DNA of 64,000 nt, taken from Agromyces sp. 3263. GTDB lineage: Bacteria > Actinomycetota > Actinomycetes > Actinomycetales > Microbacteriaceae. Under the pieces are notes generated by a model. It saw nothing but the letters and a program-made list of their open reading frames with translations, was not told the origin of the DNA and searched no databases. The stretch is from NCBI RefSeq assembly GCF_031456545.1, contig NZ_JAVDUV010000002.1, forward strand, positions 186,001-250,000, in the 5' to 3' direction. Below, in pieces: positions 35,556 through 43,403 of this stretch. Position 1 is the stretch's first letter. Each line of letters begins with the position of its first letter. The translations under genes and the position numbers were made by a program.

Positions 35556-37922
35556 ATGAATCCTGATCGTCACGCACGCACGATGCTGCCGATTCCCGAC
35601 CGTCCGTCGCCGGGGCTGACGACGTACGACGCGAAGGATCCCGAGACCGCGTACCCGCCGATCGAGCCGCTGCTCCCGCCCGAGGGGGCGCCGAACGTGC
35701 TCATCGTCCTCCTCGACGACGTGGGCTTCGGCGCCTCGAGCGCGTTCGGCGGCCCGTGCGAGACACCGAACGCCGAACGCCTCGCGGCCGGCGGCCTGAA
35801 GTACAACCGCTTCCACACGACCGCACTCTGTGCGCCGACCCGCCAGGCGATGCTGACCGGCCGCAACCACCACTCGGTCGGCATGGGCAGCATCACCGAG
35901 ACCGCGACCTCGGCGCCCGGCAACAGCTCGCTCCGTCCGAATACCAAGGCCCCGCTGGCGATGACGCTCAAGTTGAACGGGTACTCGACGGCGCAGTTCG
36001 GCAAGTGCCACGAGGTCCCGGTGTGGCAGTCGTCTCCCATGGGGCCGTTCGATGCCTGGCCCTCGGCCGGCGGCGGGTTCGAGACGTTCTATGGCTTCAT
36101 CGGCGGGGAGAACAACCAGTGGGAGCCCGCGCTCTACGACGGCACGACCCCGGTCGAGCCGCCGATGACGGCGGAGGAGGGGTACCACCTCACGGAAGAT
36201 CTCGCCGATCACGCGGTCAGCTGGATCCGCACGCAGAAGGCCCTGATGCCAGACAAGCCGTTCTTCGTCTACTTCGCACCTGGCGCGACGCATGCGCCGC
36301 ACCACGTCCCGACGGAGAGGGCCGACAAGTACAAGGGGAAGTTCGCCGACGGCTGGGATGTGCAGCGCGAGAAGACCTTCGCACGCCAGCAGGCGCTCGG
36401 GGTCATCCCGGCTGATGCCCAGCTCACCCCACGACACGACGAGATTCCCGCTTGGGATGACATGCCCGCCGAGCTGAAGCCGGTGCTCGAGCGGCAGATG
36501 GAGGTCTACGCCGGCTTCCTCGAGCACACCGACTTCCACGTCGGGCGCGTACTGGACGCGATCGAGGACCTCGGCGTGCTCGAGAACACCCTCGTCTACT
36601 ACATCATCGGCGACAACGGGGCATCCGCCGAGGGCACGGTGAACGGCGCCTTCAACGAGATGGCGAACTTCAACGGGATGGCGGCGCTCGAGACGCCGGA
36701 GTTCATGGCCTCGAAGATCGACGAGCTGGGCACGCCGAGCTCGTACAACCACTACGCAGTGGGCTGGGCGTGGGCGATGAACTCCCCGCTGCAGTGGACG
36801 AAGCAGGTCGCGTCGCACTGGGGCGGCACCCGCAACGGCACGATCGTGCACTGGCCGAAGGGGATCGACGAGCAGGGCGGCTTGCGCACCCAGTTCACGC
36901 ACTGCATCGACGTCGCGCCGACCATCCTCGAGGCGGCCGGCCTGCCCGAACCGACGACGGTCAACGGCGTGCAGCAGTCGCCCATGGAGGGCACCTCCAT
37001 GCTCTATTCCTTCAACGAGCCCGACACGCCGGAACGGCACGACCTGCAGTACTTCGAGATGTTCGGTAACCGGGGCGTGTACTTCAAGGGGTGGAGCGCA
37101 GTGACCAAGCACCGCACCCCGTGGCAGATGGTCGGCGGCGTCGTGCCGGCGTTCGACGACGACGTCTGGGAGCTCTACGACGGCAGCGTCGACTTCAGCC
37201 AGGCACGGAACCTCGCGTCCGAGCAGCCGGATCGGCTTCACGAGCTGCAGCGGCTCTGGCTGATCGAGGCGGTCAAGTACAACGTGCTGCCCATCGACGA
37301 CCGCACGGCCGAGCGGCTGAACCCGGAGCTGGCTGGGCGGCCGACCCTCATCCGTGGGAGTTCCCAGGTGCTCTACGCGGGCATGGGGCGGCTTTCCGAG
37401 AGCAGCGTCGTGAGCATCAAGAACAAGTCCTTCTCGGTGACGGCGGAGATCGACGTGCCCGAGGGCGGAGCCGAGGGCGTGATCATCGCGCAAGGCGGCC
37501 GCTTCGGGGGATGGAGCGTCTTCGTGAGCGGCGGGAGGGTCAAATTCGTCTACAACGTGCTCGGCATCCAGTCGTTCACGACGGAGGCCGAGTCGCAGAT
37601 CCCGGCCGGTCGGCATCAAGTGCGAATGGAGTTCGCCTATGACGGCGGCGGGCTCGCGAAGGGCGGCGATGTCACGCTGTATCACGACGGGGAGCAGGTC
37701 GGCGCGGGCCGGGTCGGCGCGACGCAGCCGCTGATCTTCTCCGCGGATGAGACGACCGACGTCGGCTACGAATCCGGCACCGCCGTCAGTCCCGACTACA
37801 CCCCACAATCCAGCCGCTTCACCGGCAAGATCCACTGGGTGAAGATCGACACGGGCGCCGACGACCACGAGCACCTCATCGACCCCGAGGAACGACTCCG
37901 CGTCGCCATGGCCCGACAATGA
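35556..37922 (+). CDS. Arylsulfatase (type I sulfatase, formylglycine-dependent)
   Basis: 788-residue sulfatase of the large arylsulfatase group. N-terminal PNVLIVLLDDVGFG carries the metal-binding aspartates. The CxPxR activation motif CAPTR has Cys92, the residue converted to formylglycine, followed by TGRNHHSVG; YIIGDNGASAEG gives the second metal site. The C-terminal 170 residues form a beta-rich domain. The ATG at 35556 is preferred (GGGGGA upstream) over an earlier in-frame ATG at 35487. No signal peptide, so a cytosolic enzyme. The formylglycine-generating enzyme is not in the window. It is the last gene before the right att-like repeat. Confidence 0.92.
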   Translation: MNPDRHARTMLPIPDRPSPGLTTYDAKDPETAYPPIEPLLPPEGAPNVLIVLLDDVGFGASSAFGGPCETPNAERLAAGGLKYNRFHTTALCAPTRQAMLTGRNHHSVGMGSITETATSAPGNSSLRPNTKAPLAMTLKLNGYSTAQFGKCHEVPVWQSSPMGPFDAWPSAGGGFETFYGFIGGENNQWEPALYDGTTPVEPPMTAEEGYHLTEDLADHAVSWIRTQKALMPDKPFFVYFAPGATHAPHHVPTERADKYKGKFADGWDVQREKTFARQQALGVIPADAQLTPRHDEIPAWDDMPAELKPVLERQMEVYAGFLEHTDFHVGRVLDAIEDLGVLENTLVYYIIGDNGASAEGTVNGAFNEMANFNGMAALETPEFMASKIDELGTPSSYNHYAVGWAWAMNSPLQWTKQVASHWGGTRNGTIVHWPKGIDEQGGLRTQFTHCIDVAPTILEAAGLPEPTTVNGVQQSPMEGTSMLYSFNEPDTPERHDLQYFEMFGNRGVYFKGWSAVTKHRTPWQMVGGVVPAFDDDVWELYDGSVDFSQARNLASEQPDRLHELQRLWLIEAVKYNVLPIDDRTAERLNPELAGRPTLIRGSSQVLYAGMGRLSESSVVSIKNKSFSVTAEIDVPEGGAEGVIIAQGGRFGGWSVFVSGGRVKFVYNVLGIQSFTTEAESQIPAGRHQVRMEFAYDGGGLAKGGDVTLYHDGEQVGAGRVGATQPLIFSADETTDVGYESGTAVSPDYTPQSSRFTGKIHWVKIDTGADDHEHLIDPEERLRVAMARQ

Positions 37923-37974
37923 CCTCCACGCGCAGACCGGGCCCCGATCGGCCGAGCTGAAGGCACGGGCCGAG

Positions 37975-38019
37975 ATCCATCGGTCGCGGGTTCACGTCCC
38001 GTCCGCCCGACGGTGGAAC
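37975..38019 (+). repeat. Right att-like repeat: degenerate 3' half of tRNA-Met
   Basis: 45 bp matching 8200-8244 in direct orientation, with five substitutions and no gaps. The T-arm and 3' acceptor strand are recognisable (GTCCCGTCCGCCC is identical), but there is no 5' half, D arm or anticodon, so it is not a tRNA gene. It lies 53 nt after the sulfatase stop and before a convergent gene. Confidence 0.7.
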
Positions 38020-38064
38020 AGCGCGGCGGGCGGCACTGCGGGCCTTCCGCGGCGCCCGTAACCG

Positions 38065-38499
38065 TCAGTTCCCGGTGGACGTCGTCGACCACATGCCGGC
38101 CGAGCCGAGAACCCGCTCGGGGTGGATGCGGATGACGACCCGGCTCGGATTCTCACGTGGCTGCCGGTAGCGCGCGGCGTAGAGGCGAACCGCGAGGTCG
38201 ACGGACCGAGGGTCGCGCTCGACGACGGCGCGGCCGGCGATGCTGAGCCATTCGGGCCCCGACACCTGCGCGACGGTGGCGCGGTGGTCGCGCTCGACAT
38301 TGCGGACCTTCTGGCTGCCACCGCTGGTGATGATGCGGACGACACCGTCGACGTAGGTGAAGCCGACCGCCACCACGTGCAGCTCACCCCGGGGCCCGAT
38401 CGTCGAGAGCGTCGCGAGGTGCCGCTCGGTCACCAACTGCAGGCCCCGCTGGGTGAGGGAGCGGGAAGCGATCAGCGGGCCATCCGGTGCGGCGTCCAT
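38065..38499 (-). CDS. PPOX class (pyridoxamine 5'-phosphate oxidase-like) F420/FMN-dependent protein
   Basis: 144-residue split-barrel flavin/F420-binding protein. The pattern of the PPOX group is clear: ERHLATLSTIGPRGELHVVAVGF, an ITSGGSQKVRNVERD region and the later RLYAARYRQP. Many actinobacterial members use cofactor F420; FMN is an alternative. It lies just outside the putative island and is convergent with it. A monocistronic gene with no informative neighbours. Confidence 0.85.
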   Translation of the reverse strand: MDAAPDGPLIASRSLTQRGLQLVTERHLATLSTIGPRGELHVVAVGFTYVDGVVRIITSGGSQKVRNVERDHRATVAQVSGPEWLSIAGRAVVERDPRSVDLAVRLYAARYRQPRENPSRVVIRIHPERVLGSAGMWSTTSTGN

Positions 38500-38575
38500 A
38501 CGATCGATGGTAGGCGCCGCGAGGTGACGCCCAGGGCCAGCACGGGCTTCCGCATCCTGGACCGGCGCAAGAGGA

Positions 38576-38612
38576 GTCGGCGGCTCAGGAACGACGGTTC
38601 CGAGCCGCCGAC
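38576..38612 (-). terminator. Terminator of the small secreted protein gene
   Basis: Near-perfect hairpin: outer arms 38576-38586 and 38602-38612 (11 bp), inner arms GGAAC/GTTCC, 4-nt loop, one bulged A. It lies 27 nt past the stop of the minus-strand gene at 38639. Confidence 0.8.
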
Positions 38613-38638
38613 GACATTGCGGGAGCTGCGTCAGGCGC

Positions 38639-38857
38639 TCAGTCGCCGCAGATGCCTCTGGCGGTCGCGTTCTTGCCCTGGCCGCCGAGTGCCTGGACGA
38701 CGTCTCCGACGTTCGTGAACCCGAGGGCGCCCTCGGTGTTGATGGTCTTGTGCACCTGGCCGAAACAGGCAGCGTCGGCGGGCGCAGCGTGGGCGGTGCC
38801 GGCGACGCCGAACGTGGCGAGCGCGACGATGAATCCGGTGGCGAGAATGCGCTTCAT
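38639..38857 (-). CDS. Small secreted protein with two conserved-looking cysteines
   Basis: 72-residue precursor. Residues 1-25 form a classical signal peptide (MKRILATGF, hydrophobic core, cleavage likely after AHA). The mature part of about 47 residues has one cysteine near each end (CFGQVH and GICGD), suggesting a single disulfide, and a glycine/asparagine-rich middle. The ATG follows GGAAAG. I do not recognise the family. It shares a divergent promoter region with the DUF4397-sortase-sigma operon, and both promoters carry the same ECF-type motif, so it is probably part of the same cell-surface response. Confidence 0.8.
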   Translation of the reverse strand: MKRILATGFIVALATFGVAGTAHAAPADAACFGQVHKTINTEGALGFTNVGDVVQALGGQGKNATARGICGD

Positions 38858-38903
38858 TGGACTTTCCCTTCTGTCGGCGGGTGCGGGATCACCCGACACT
38901 ATG

Positions 38904-38934
38904 TACTTCGCTTCCTTTCGCGGCTTTGGATGCA
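38904..38934 (-). promoter_or_regulatory. ECF sigma promoter for the small secreted protein
   Basis: On the minus strand TGCATCC (38928-38934), 17-nt spacer, CGAAGTA (38904-38910), 46 nt before the start codon. The motif pair is identical to the one on the plus strand at 38967-38997. Confidence 0.7.
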
Positions 38935-38966
38935 GCTCCTCACCTGATTTTCGAACTCCATACGAG

Positions 38967-38997
38967 TGCATCCGATTCGGGCTGGGCGGCCGAAGTA
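38967..38997 (+). promoter_or_regulatory. ECF sigma promoter for the DUF4397-sortase-sigma operon
   Basis: TGCATCC (38967-38973), 17-nt spacer, CGAAGTA (38991-38997), 51 nt before the DUF4397 start. Both 7-mers and the spacing equal those of the divergent promoter. Confidence 0.7.
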
Positions 38998-39048
38998 GGT
39001 GGTGAAGGCGACTCGCTGCCCCGCCTACGGGCTGACCTGGAGGGAACC

Positions 39049-39882
39049 ATGAAGAAGATCCTCGCTGCCGCCATCGGCACCGGAGCGCTCGTCGTGCTCG
39101 GTGCCGTCGCACCCGCGAACGCCGCCGACGCGCCGGCCACGCTCTCCGTGCTGCACGGGGTGCCCGGCCTCACGGTCGACGTGTACGTCAACAACGAACT
39201 CAAGCTCGACGACTTCGAGCCTGGCAACCTCGGCGGTCCGCTCGAGCTGCCCGCGGGCACCTACACCGTCGCCATCACCGCGTCGGATGCCACGGACGCA
39301 TCGTCTCCCGCGATCGGGCCGGTCGACCTCCCGCTGGAGTCGGGCAAGAACTACACCGCCGTCGCCCACCTCACCGAGGCGGGGGAGCCGACCGCGACGC
39401 TCTTCACGAACGACATCTCGCAGATCGCGCCCGGCGAGGGCCGGCTGACCGTGCGCCACGTCGCGGCAGCACCCGCGGTCGACGTGCTCGCCGGCGGGGC
39501 CCCCGTCATCACGAACCTGACGAACCCGAACGAGCAGATCCTCACCCTGCCGGCGGCTGTCGTCTCGGCGTCCGTCGCGGCTGCCGGGACGACCACCCCC
39601 GTCATCGGCCCGGCCGACGTCGACGTCGCCGAAGGGACGAACACGATCGTCTACGCGTGGGGCAGCCTGGACGACGCCAACCTGGCCCTCGCGGTCCAGC
39701 CCATCGGCGGGCTTCACTCGACGCCCGACGGCGTGCCCGCCGGTGTCGCGGGGCTCGCGGCCACCAACGCGCCGGGGTCGGGAGCCGTCGGATGGCTGGT
39801 CACGGCAGCGGCACTCCTCGCGGGGGCCGTCCTCGGTCTCGCCGCGCTTCGTGGGCGCCGTGCCGCGGAGGACCGGCGCTGA
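39049..39882 (+). CDS. DUF4397 domain-containing cell-surface protein
   Basis: 277-residue precursor: signal peptide (residues 1-26, cleavage near ANA-ADAP), two beta-rich DUF4397-type repeats (about 30-120 starting LSVLHGVPGLTVDVYVN, and 135-225 starting LTVRHVAAAPAVDV), then a linker, a C-terminal membrane helix (GWLVTAAALLAGAVLGLAAL) and the positive tail RGRRAAEDRR. No clear LPXTG precedes the helix. GGAGGG precedes the ATG. First gene of an operon with a class F sortase and a sigma/anti-sigma pair. Confidence 0.88.
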   Translation: MKKILAAAIGTGALVVLGAVAPANAADAPATLSVLHGVPGLTVDVYVNNELKLDDFEPGNLGGPLELPAGTYTVAITASDATDASSPAIGPVDLPLESGKNYTAVAHLTEAGEPTATLFTNDISQIAPGEGRLTVRHVAAAPAVDVLAGGAPVITNLTNPNEQILTLPAAVVSASVAAAGTTTPVIGPADVDVAEGTNTIVYAWGSLDDANLALAVQPIGGLHSTPDGVPAGVAGLAATNAPGSGAVGWLVTAAALLAGAVLGLAALRGRRAAEDRR

Positions 39883-39899
39883 CCCCGCCGAAGCGGATC

Positions 39900-40565
39900 A
39901 TGGCTGCGACCAGGGCGGGTGTCTCCCTGGTCGCGGCCACCACCGTGCTCTCGGCCCTGTGCGCCTGCGTCGGAGGGTCGGGCGCGGAACCGATACCGGC
40001 GTCGTCAGCCGCGACCACCGCTCCCGAGCTCACCGTTCGCTCGTCGCCCCCGCCGCCGGCGGTGCCGGCGGTGCCGCGCAGGTCGGCAGCGCTCGAGGAC
40101 AATCGGACCATCGCGCCGCCGGCGCCGAACCGGATCGAGATCGCCGACCTCGGTATCGACGTCACCGTGCGACCGGTCGGTCTCGACGACCAGGGCCGTA
40201 TGGGGCTGTTCGACGATCCGTCGATCGCCGCCTGGTACCAGTGGGGGCCGGCTCCGGCCAGCGCCACCGGCTCGACGGTGATCGCCGCCCACGTCGACTC
40301 CCTCGAGTACGACCTGCTCCCGTTCGCGCGCCTGAAGGATGCGCCGGCGGGCACGCAGATCATCGTGACGGATGCCGCCGGCACGCGTCATCCGTACGCC
40401 GTGCAGTCCGTGCAGGTCGTCGAGAAGGCCGACGTCGACTGGAACGCCGCCTTCGACCGCGCCGGTCCACCGCGACTCACGCTCGTGACGTGCGGCGGTG
40501 AGTTCGACTACGAGAACCGCCACTACCTCAGCAATCTCGTGCTGACCGCCACCCCGGCGGAGTGA
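39900..40565 (+). CDS. Class F sortase
   Basis: 221-residue sortase. A hydrophobic N-terminal segment with a possible lipobox (LCAC) is followed by a Pro/Ala-rich linker and the sortase barrel from about residue 75. The catalytic triad is visible: His131 in IAAHVDS, Cys198 in TLVTCGG and Arg207 in ENRHYL. Class F enzymes attach or process surface proteins in Actinobacteria. It starts 17 nt after the DUF4397 gene and its stop overlaps an alternative sigma start. The DUF4397 protein is the obvious candidate partner although no LPXTG is evident. Confidence 0.92.
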   Translation: MAATRAGVSLVAATTVLSALCACVGGSGAEPIPASSAATTAPELTVRSSPPPPAVPAVPRRSAALEDNRTIAPPAPNRIEIADLGIDVTVRPVGLDDQGRMGLFDDPSIAAWYQWGPAPASATGSTVIAAHVDSLEYDLLPFARLKDAPAGTQIIVTDAAGTRHPYAVQSVQVVEKADVDWNAAFDRAGPPRLTLVTCGGEFDYENRHYLSNLVLTATPAE

Positions 40566-40579
40566 CGTGGAGGATCGAT

Positions 40580-41245
40580 ATGCTGGTCGAAGCACGGCAG
40601 GGCATGGTCGCCACCCCGGTGCGCGCAACAACTCCCGAGGTGCGGCCCCGACGATCGCGAAGAGGTGAGCGTCAGCTGGGCGAGGCAGTTGCTCCCGGAT
40701 CGGTCGACGATCACGCCCTCGCGGCCGCCTTCGCCGCCGGCGACGAATGGGCGCTTCGCGAGGCGTACGCCCGCTGGTCGCCGCTCGTGTTCCGGCTGGC
40801 CCTGCGGTCACTCGGCGACCGCACCGACGCCGAGGACGTGACGCAGCAGGTGTTCATCTCCGCCTGGCGCACGCGATCGGGCTTCGACGACTCCCGCTCT
40901 GCGCTCAGCGCCTGGATCGTCGGGATCACCCGCCACCGCATCGCTGACGCGCACGAGGCGCGGTCGCGCGCGCGGCGACTCGAGGACGCGCTCGTGGCCG
41001 AGGCATCCGCTCGGCCCGAGGTCGTCGACGACGTCGCCGACCGGGTGATGGTCGCCGAGGAGCTCGACCGGCTGGAGCCGGTCCCTCGACGCGTCATGCA
41101 ACTCGCCTTCTACGACCAGCTCAGCCACTCGCAGATCGCCGAGACGCTGGGACTGCCGGTGGGTACGGTGAAGAGTCACGTGCGACGGAGCCTCACCAGG
41201 TTGAGGACGCGATGGGAGGTGGACGATGGGCCACATCGAGCCTGA
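40580..41245 (+). CDS. ECF-type RNA polymerase sigma factor
   Basis: 221-residue sigma factor with a disordered Arg-rich N terminus of about 40 residues. Region 2 reads FRLALRSLGDRTDAEDVTQQVF and region 4 LAFYDQLSHSQIAETLGLPVG, then TVKSHVRRSLTRLR. The ATG at 40580 is chosen because GGAGG lies 6 nt upstream; a GTG at 40562 overlapping the sortase stop would add six residues. It overlaps the anti-sigma gene by 20 nt. It is the likely user of the TGCATCC-N17-CGAAGTA promoters upstream, one of which drives its own operon (positive feedback). Confidence 0.93.
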   Translation: MLVEARQGMVATPVRATTPEVRPRRSRRGERQLGEAVAPGSVDDHALAAAFAAGDEWALREAYARWSPLVFRLALRSLGDRTDAEDVTQQVFISAWRTRSGFDDSRSALSAWIVGITRHRIADAHEARSRARRLEDALVAEASARPEVVDDVADRVMVAEELDRLEPVPRRVMQLAFYDQLSHSQIAETLGLPVGTVKSHVRRSLTRLRTRWEVDDGPHRA

Positions 41246-42050
41246 CGACCTCGCAACCCTCGCACTCGACGGCGTACGCCCCGAGGGCGACACCCGCGCG
41301 CACCTCGACACCTGCGACGCGTGCCGCGCGGAGTACGAGGCGCTGGCGCGCACGGTCGAGCTCGGCCGGACCGGCGCGCCGCGACGTGGGCTCCAAGCAC
41401 CGCCGTCGTCGGTGTGGGCGGCCATCCACGAGGAGCTGTCGCTCGCACCCGAGCTCGCGGCCGACCCGCTCGCTGCCGACGCAGTCGCTGAGGACGCCCT
41501 CGCGCCCGCGCCCCCGGAACCGATCGCGGCTCCGCCGACCGACGCGACTCGACCCGCGGAGGAGCCGCCGACCGCAACGGTCACGCCGCTCCGCGGAAGA
41601 CGGGCGCAGCGCTGGTGGCCCGTGGCCGCGGCGGCCGCCGCAGTGGGCATCGTGGCGGGGATCGCCATCGGCGCCGGCGTGAGCGGAGGGTTCGGAACCC
41701 GGCCAACGCCCCAGACGGTCGTGGCCACCGCCGCGCTCGACGCCTTTCCCGGCTGGTCGGCCACCGGCTCGGCGAAGTTGGAGGAGGACGATGACGGCGT
41801 CAGGTCGATCGTCGTCGACCTCGACGCCGAGGTTCCGTCGACCGACGTGCGCGAGGTCTGGCTGATCCGGTCCGACGCCTCGGGGCTCGTGAGCCTCGGA
41901 CTGCTCGAAGGCGCGACGGGCCGCTTCGTGGTGCCCGACGGCATCGACCTCGACGAGTTCACCCTGGTCGACGTCTCGGCCGAACCCGTCGACGGCGACC
42001 CGGCGCACTCGGGCGATTCCATCGTGCGCGGTGAGCTGCGGCGAATCTGA
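41226..42050 (+). CDS. Anti-sigma factor, RskA-like membrane protein
   Basis: 274-residue single-pass membrane protein. The N-terminal cytoplasmic part has an anti-sigma zinc-finger-like pattern (H-L-D-T-C-D-A-C) near residues 27-33, followed by an Ala/Pro-rich linker. A transmembrane helix lies at about 138-158 (PVAAAAAAVGIVAGIAIGAG). The C-terminal extracellular domain resembles the RskA anti-sigma-K domain (EVWLIRSDASGLVSLGLL and the ending region). The start overlaps the sigma gene, the classical coupled arrangement. It should hold the sigma factor inactive at the membrane until a surface signal triggers release. Confidence 0.92.
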   Translation: MGHIEPDDLATLALDGVRPEGDTRAHLDTCDACRAEYEALARTVELGRTGAPRRGLQAPPSSVWAAIHEELSLAPELAADPLAADAVAEDALAPAPPEPIAAPPTDATRPAEEPPTATVTPLRGRRAQRWWPVAAAAAAVGIVAGIAIGAGVSGGFGTRPTPQTVVATAALDAFPGWSATGSAKLEEDDDGVRSIVVDLDAEVPSTDVREVWLIRSDASGLVSLGLLEGATGRFVVPDGIDLDEFTLVDVSAEPVDGDPAHSGDSIVRGELRRI

Positions 42051-42121
42051 GCCCATCCGACGGATGACCCGAGTGGTGCGGTGGATCCGGGCGAGGGGTG
42101 ACGCCGCGTCGTCGATCGTCG

Positions 42122-43318
42122 TCACTCGTGTTCGGGCAGCCGCGGCGACGACCAGCCCGGGTCGAGGCCGAGTTGCGCAGCTCGCGCGACCGACGCCGTG
42201 CCGAATCGATCGCGTACGGCGTCCAGCACCGTGTCGAGGCGCACGCCGTCGTCCCAGTCGATGGGCAGCTCCGGCTGGAGGCTGTCGGCGCGCGCCAGCT
42301 GCGACAGCGAGATTCCGATCAGCGTGATGCCGCGCTCAGCGATCTCGGGCTGCGCCCCGGCGAGGAGCCCTCGCGCGATGGGGAGCAGCACGGCGGTGCG
42401 GTCGGACGCGGAGCCGAGGGTGCGCGACCGCGTGGCCTTCGCGAAGTCCCCGTAGCGAAGGCGCAGCACGACCGTGCGACACACCCGGTCCCCATCGCGG
42501 AGGCGACGGGCGAGGCGATCGACGATCTGGGTGAGGATGACGTCCAGTTCGTCGGGCGAGCGCGGGCGGCTGCCGAGCGCGCGTTGAGAACCGATGGAGC
42601 CACGGCGCCGTGTGGTGTCGACCGGGCGCGGGTCCCGGAGCCGGGCCAGCGCGTGCAGGTGCGCTCCCGTCGCCTTGCCGAGCAGCTTCTCGGCGGTCGC
42701 CGCTTCGAGTTCTGCCAGTTGCCCGACGGTACGGATGCCGAGCCGATGCAGCTTCTCCGCGGTGACTGCACCGACCCCCCACAAGCGTTCCACTGGCAGC
42801 GGGAGCAGGAACTCCTGCTCCCGCTCAGGTTCGACGACCAAGAGCCCATCGGGCTTGCTGACCGCGCTCGCCACCTTCGCGAGGAACTTCGTCCGCGCGA
42901 TCCCCACCGAGATGGCCAATCCGGCCTCCGCACGGACCCGCTCGCGCAATCGCACCGCGATCTGCTCGGGCGTGCCCGAGATGCGTCGGAGCCCCCCGAC
43001 TTCAAGGAACGCCTCGTCGATGGAAAGACCCTCCACGAGCGGCGTCGTGTCCCGGAAGATCGCGAACACGGCTCGACTGGCCGCGGAATACGCGTCCATG
43101 CGTGGCGGAACGACCACCGCATCGGGGCAGAGCTCGCGCGCCTGCCGGCCGCCCATCGCGGTGCGCACTCCACGGGCCTTCGCCTCGTAACTCGCCGCCA
43201 GCACGACACCGCCGCCGACGATGACCGGCCTGCCGCGCAGCTCGGGCGCGTCACGCTGTTCGACCGAGGCGTAGAACGCGTCGAGATCCGCGTGCAACAC
43301 GGTCGCTGCGCCGCGCAT
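42122..43318 (-). CDS. dinB: DNA polymerase IV (Y-family translesion polymerase)
   Basis: 398-residue Y-family polymerase for error-prone bypass. Palm motif VLHADLDAFYASVEQ with the first catalytic aspartates, YSAASRAVFAIF, and GLSIDEAFLEV with the second catalytic Asp-Glu. The helix-hairpin-helix region (LWGVGAVTAEKLHRLGI) and little finger follow. The ATG at 43318 is chosen because GGAGGGCAGG precedes it; an upstream start would add 25 non-family residues. No beta-clamp peptide of canonical form is obvious at the C terminus. It lies 85 nt after the GH3 gene on the same strand. Confidence 0.95.
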   Translation of the reverse strand: MRGAATVLHADLDAFYASVEQRDAPELRGRPVIVGGGVVLAASYEAKARGVRTAMGGRQARELCPDAVVVPPRMDAYSAASRAVFAIFRDTTPLVEGLSIDEAFLEVGGLRRISGTPEQIAVRLRERVRAEAGLAISVGIARTKFLAKVASAVSKPDGLLVVEPEREQEFLLPLPVERLWGVGAVTAEKLHRLGIRTVGQLAELEAATAEKLLGKATGAHLHALARLRDPRPVDTTRRRGSIGSQRALGSRPRSPDELDVILTQIVDRLARRLRDGDRVCRTVVLRLRYGDFAKATRSRTLGSASDRTAVLLPIARGLLAGAQPEIAERGITLIGISLSQLARADSLQPELPIDWDDGVRLDTVLDAVRDRFGTASVARAAQLGLDPGWSSPRLPEHE

Positions 43319-43403
43319 CCTGCCCTCCCACTGATCGTCCGTCCTGCCGATGGTCGCACGCCCCGGCGACACGGGGACGCTCAGTCCCTGCAAGCCGACT
43401 CCG

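Larger units (their letters stand above)
8200..38019. mobile_element. Putative tRNA-Met-associated catabolic genomic island (about 29.8 kb)
   Basis: The block starts at the 3' half of an intact tRNA gene and ends at a degenerate direct copy of that 3' half lying 53 nt after the last catabolic gene. This is the architecture left by site-specific integration into a tRNA gene. Everything inside is accessory: amino-sugar, rhamnoside/glucoside and hexuronide catabolism, metal efflux, a sulfatase, a surface-protein pseudogene and their regulators. The genes outside look like core or general actinobacterial genes. No integrase, relaxase or phage gene is visible, so if this is an island it is immobilised or the integrase is lost. 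The repeat is seen directly; the mobile origin is inference. Confidence 0.5.
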
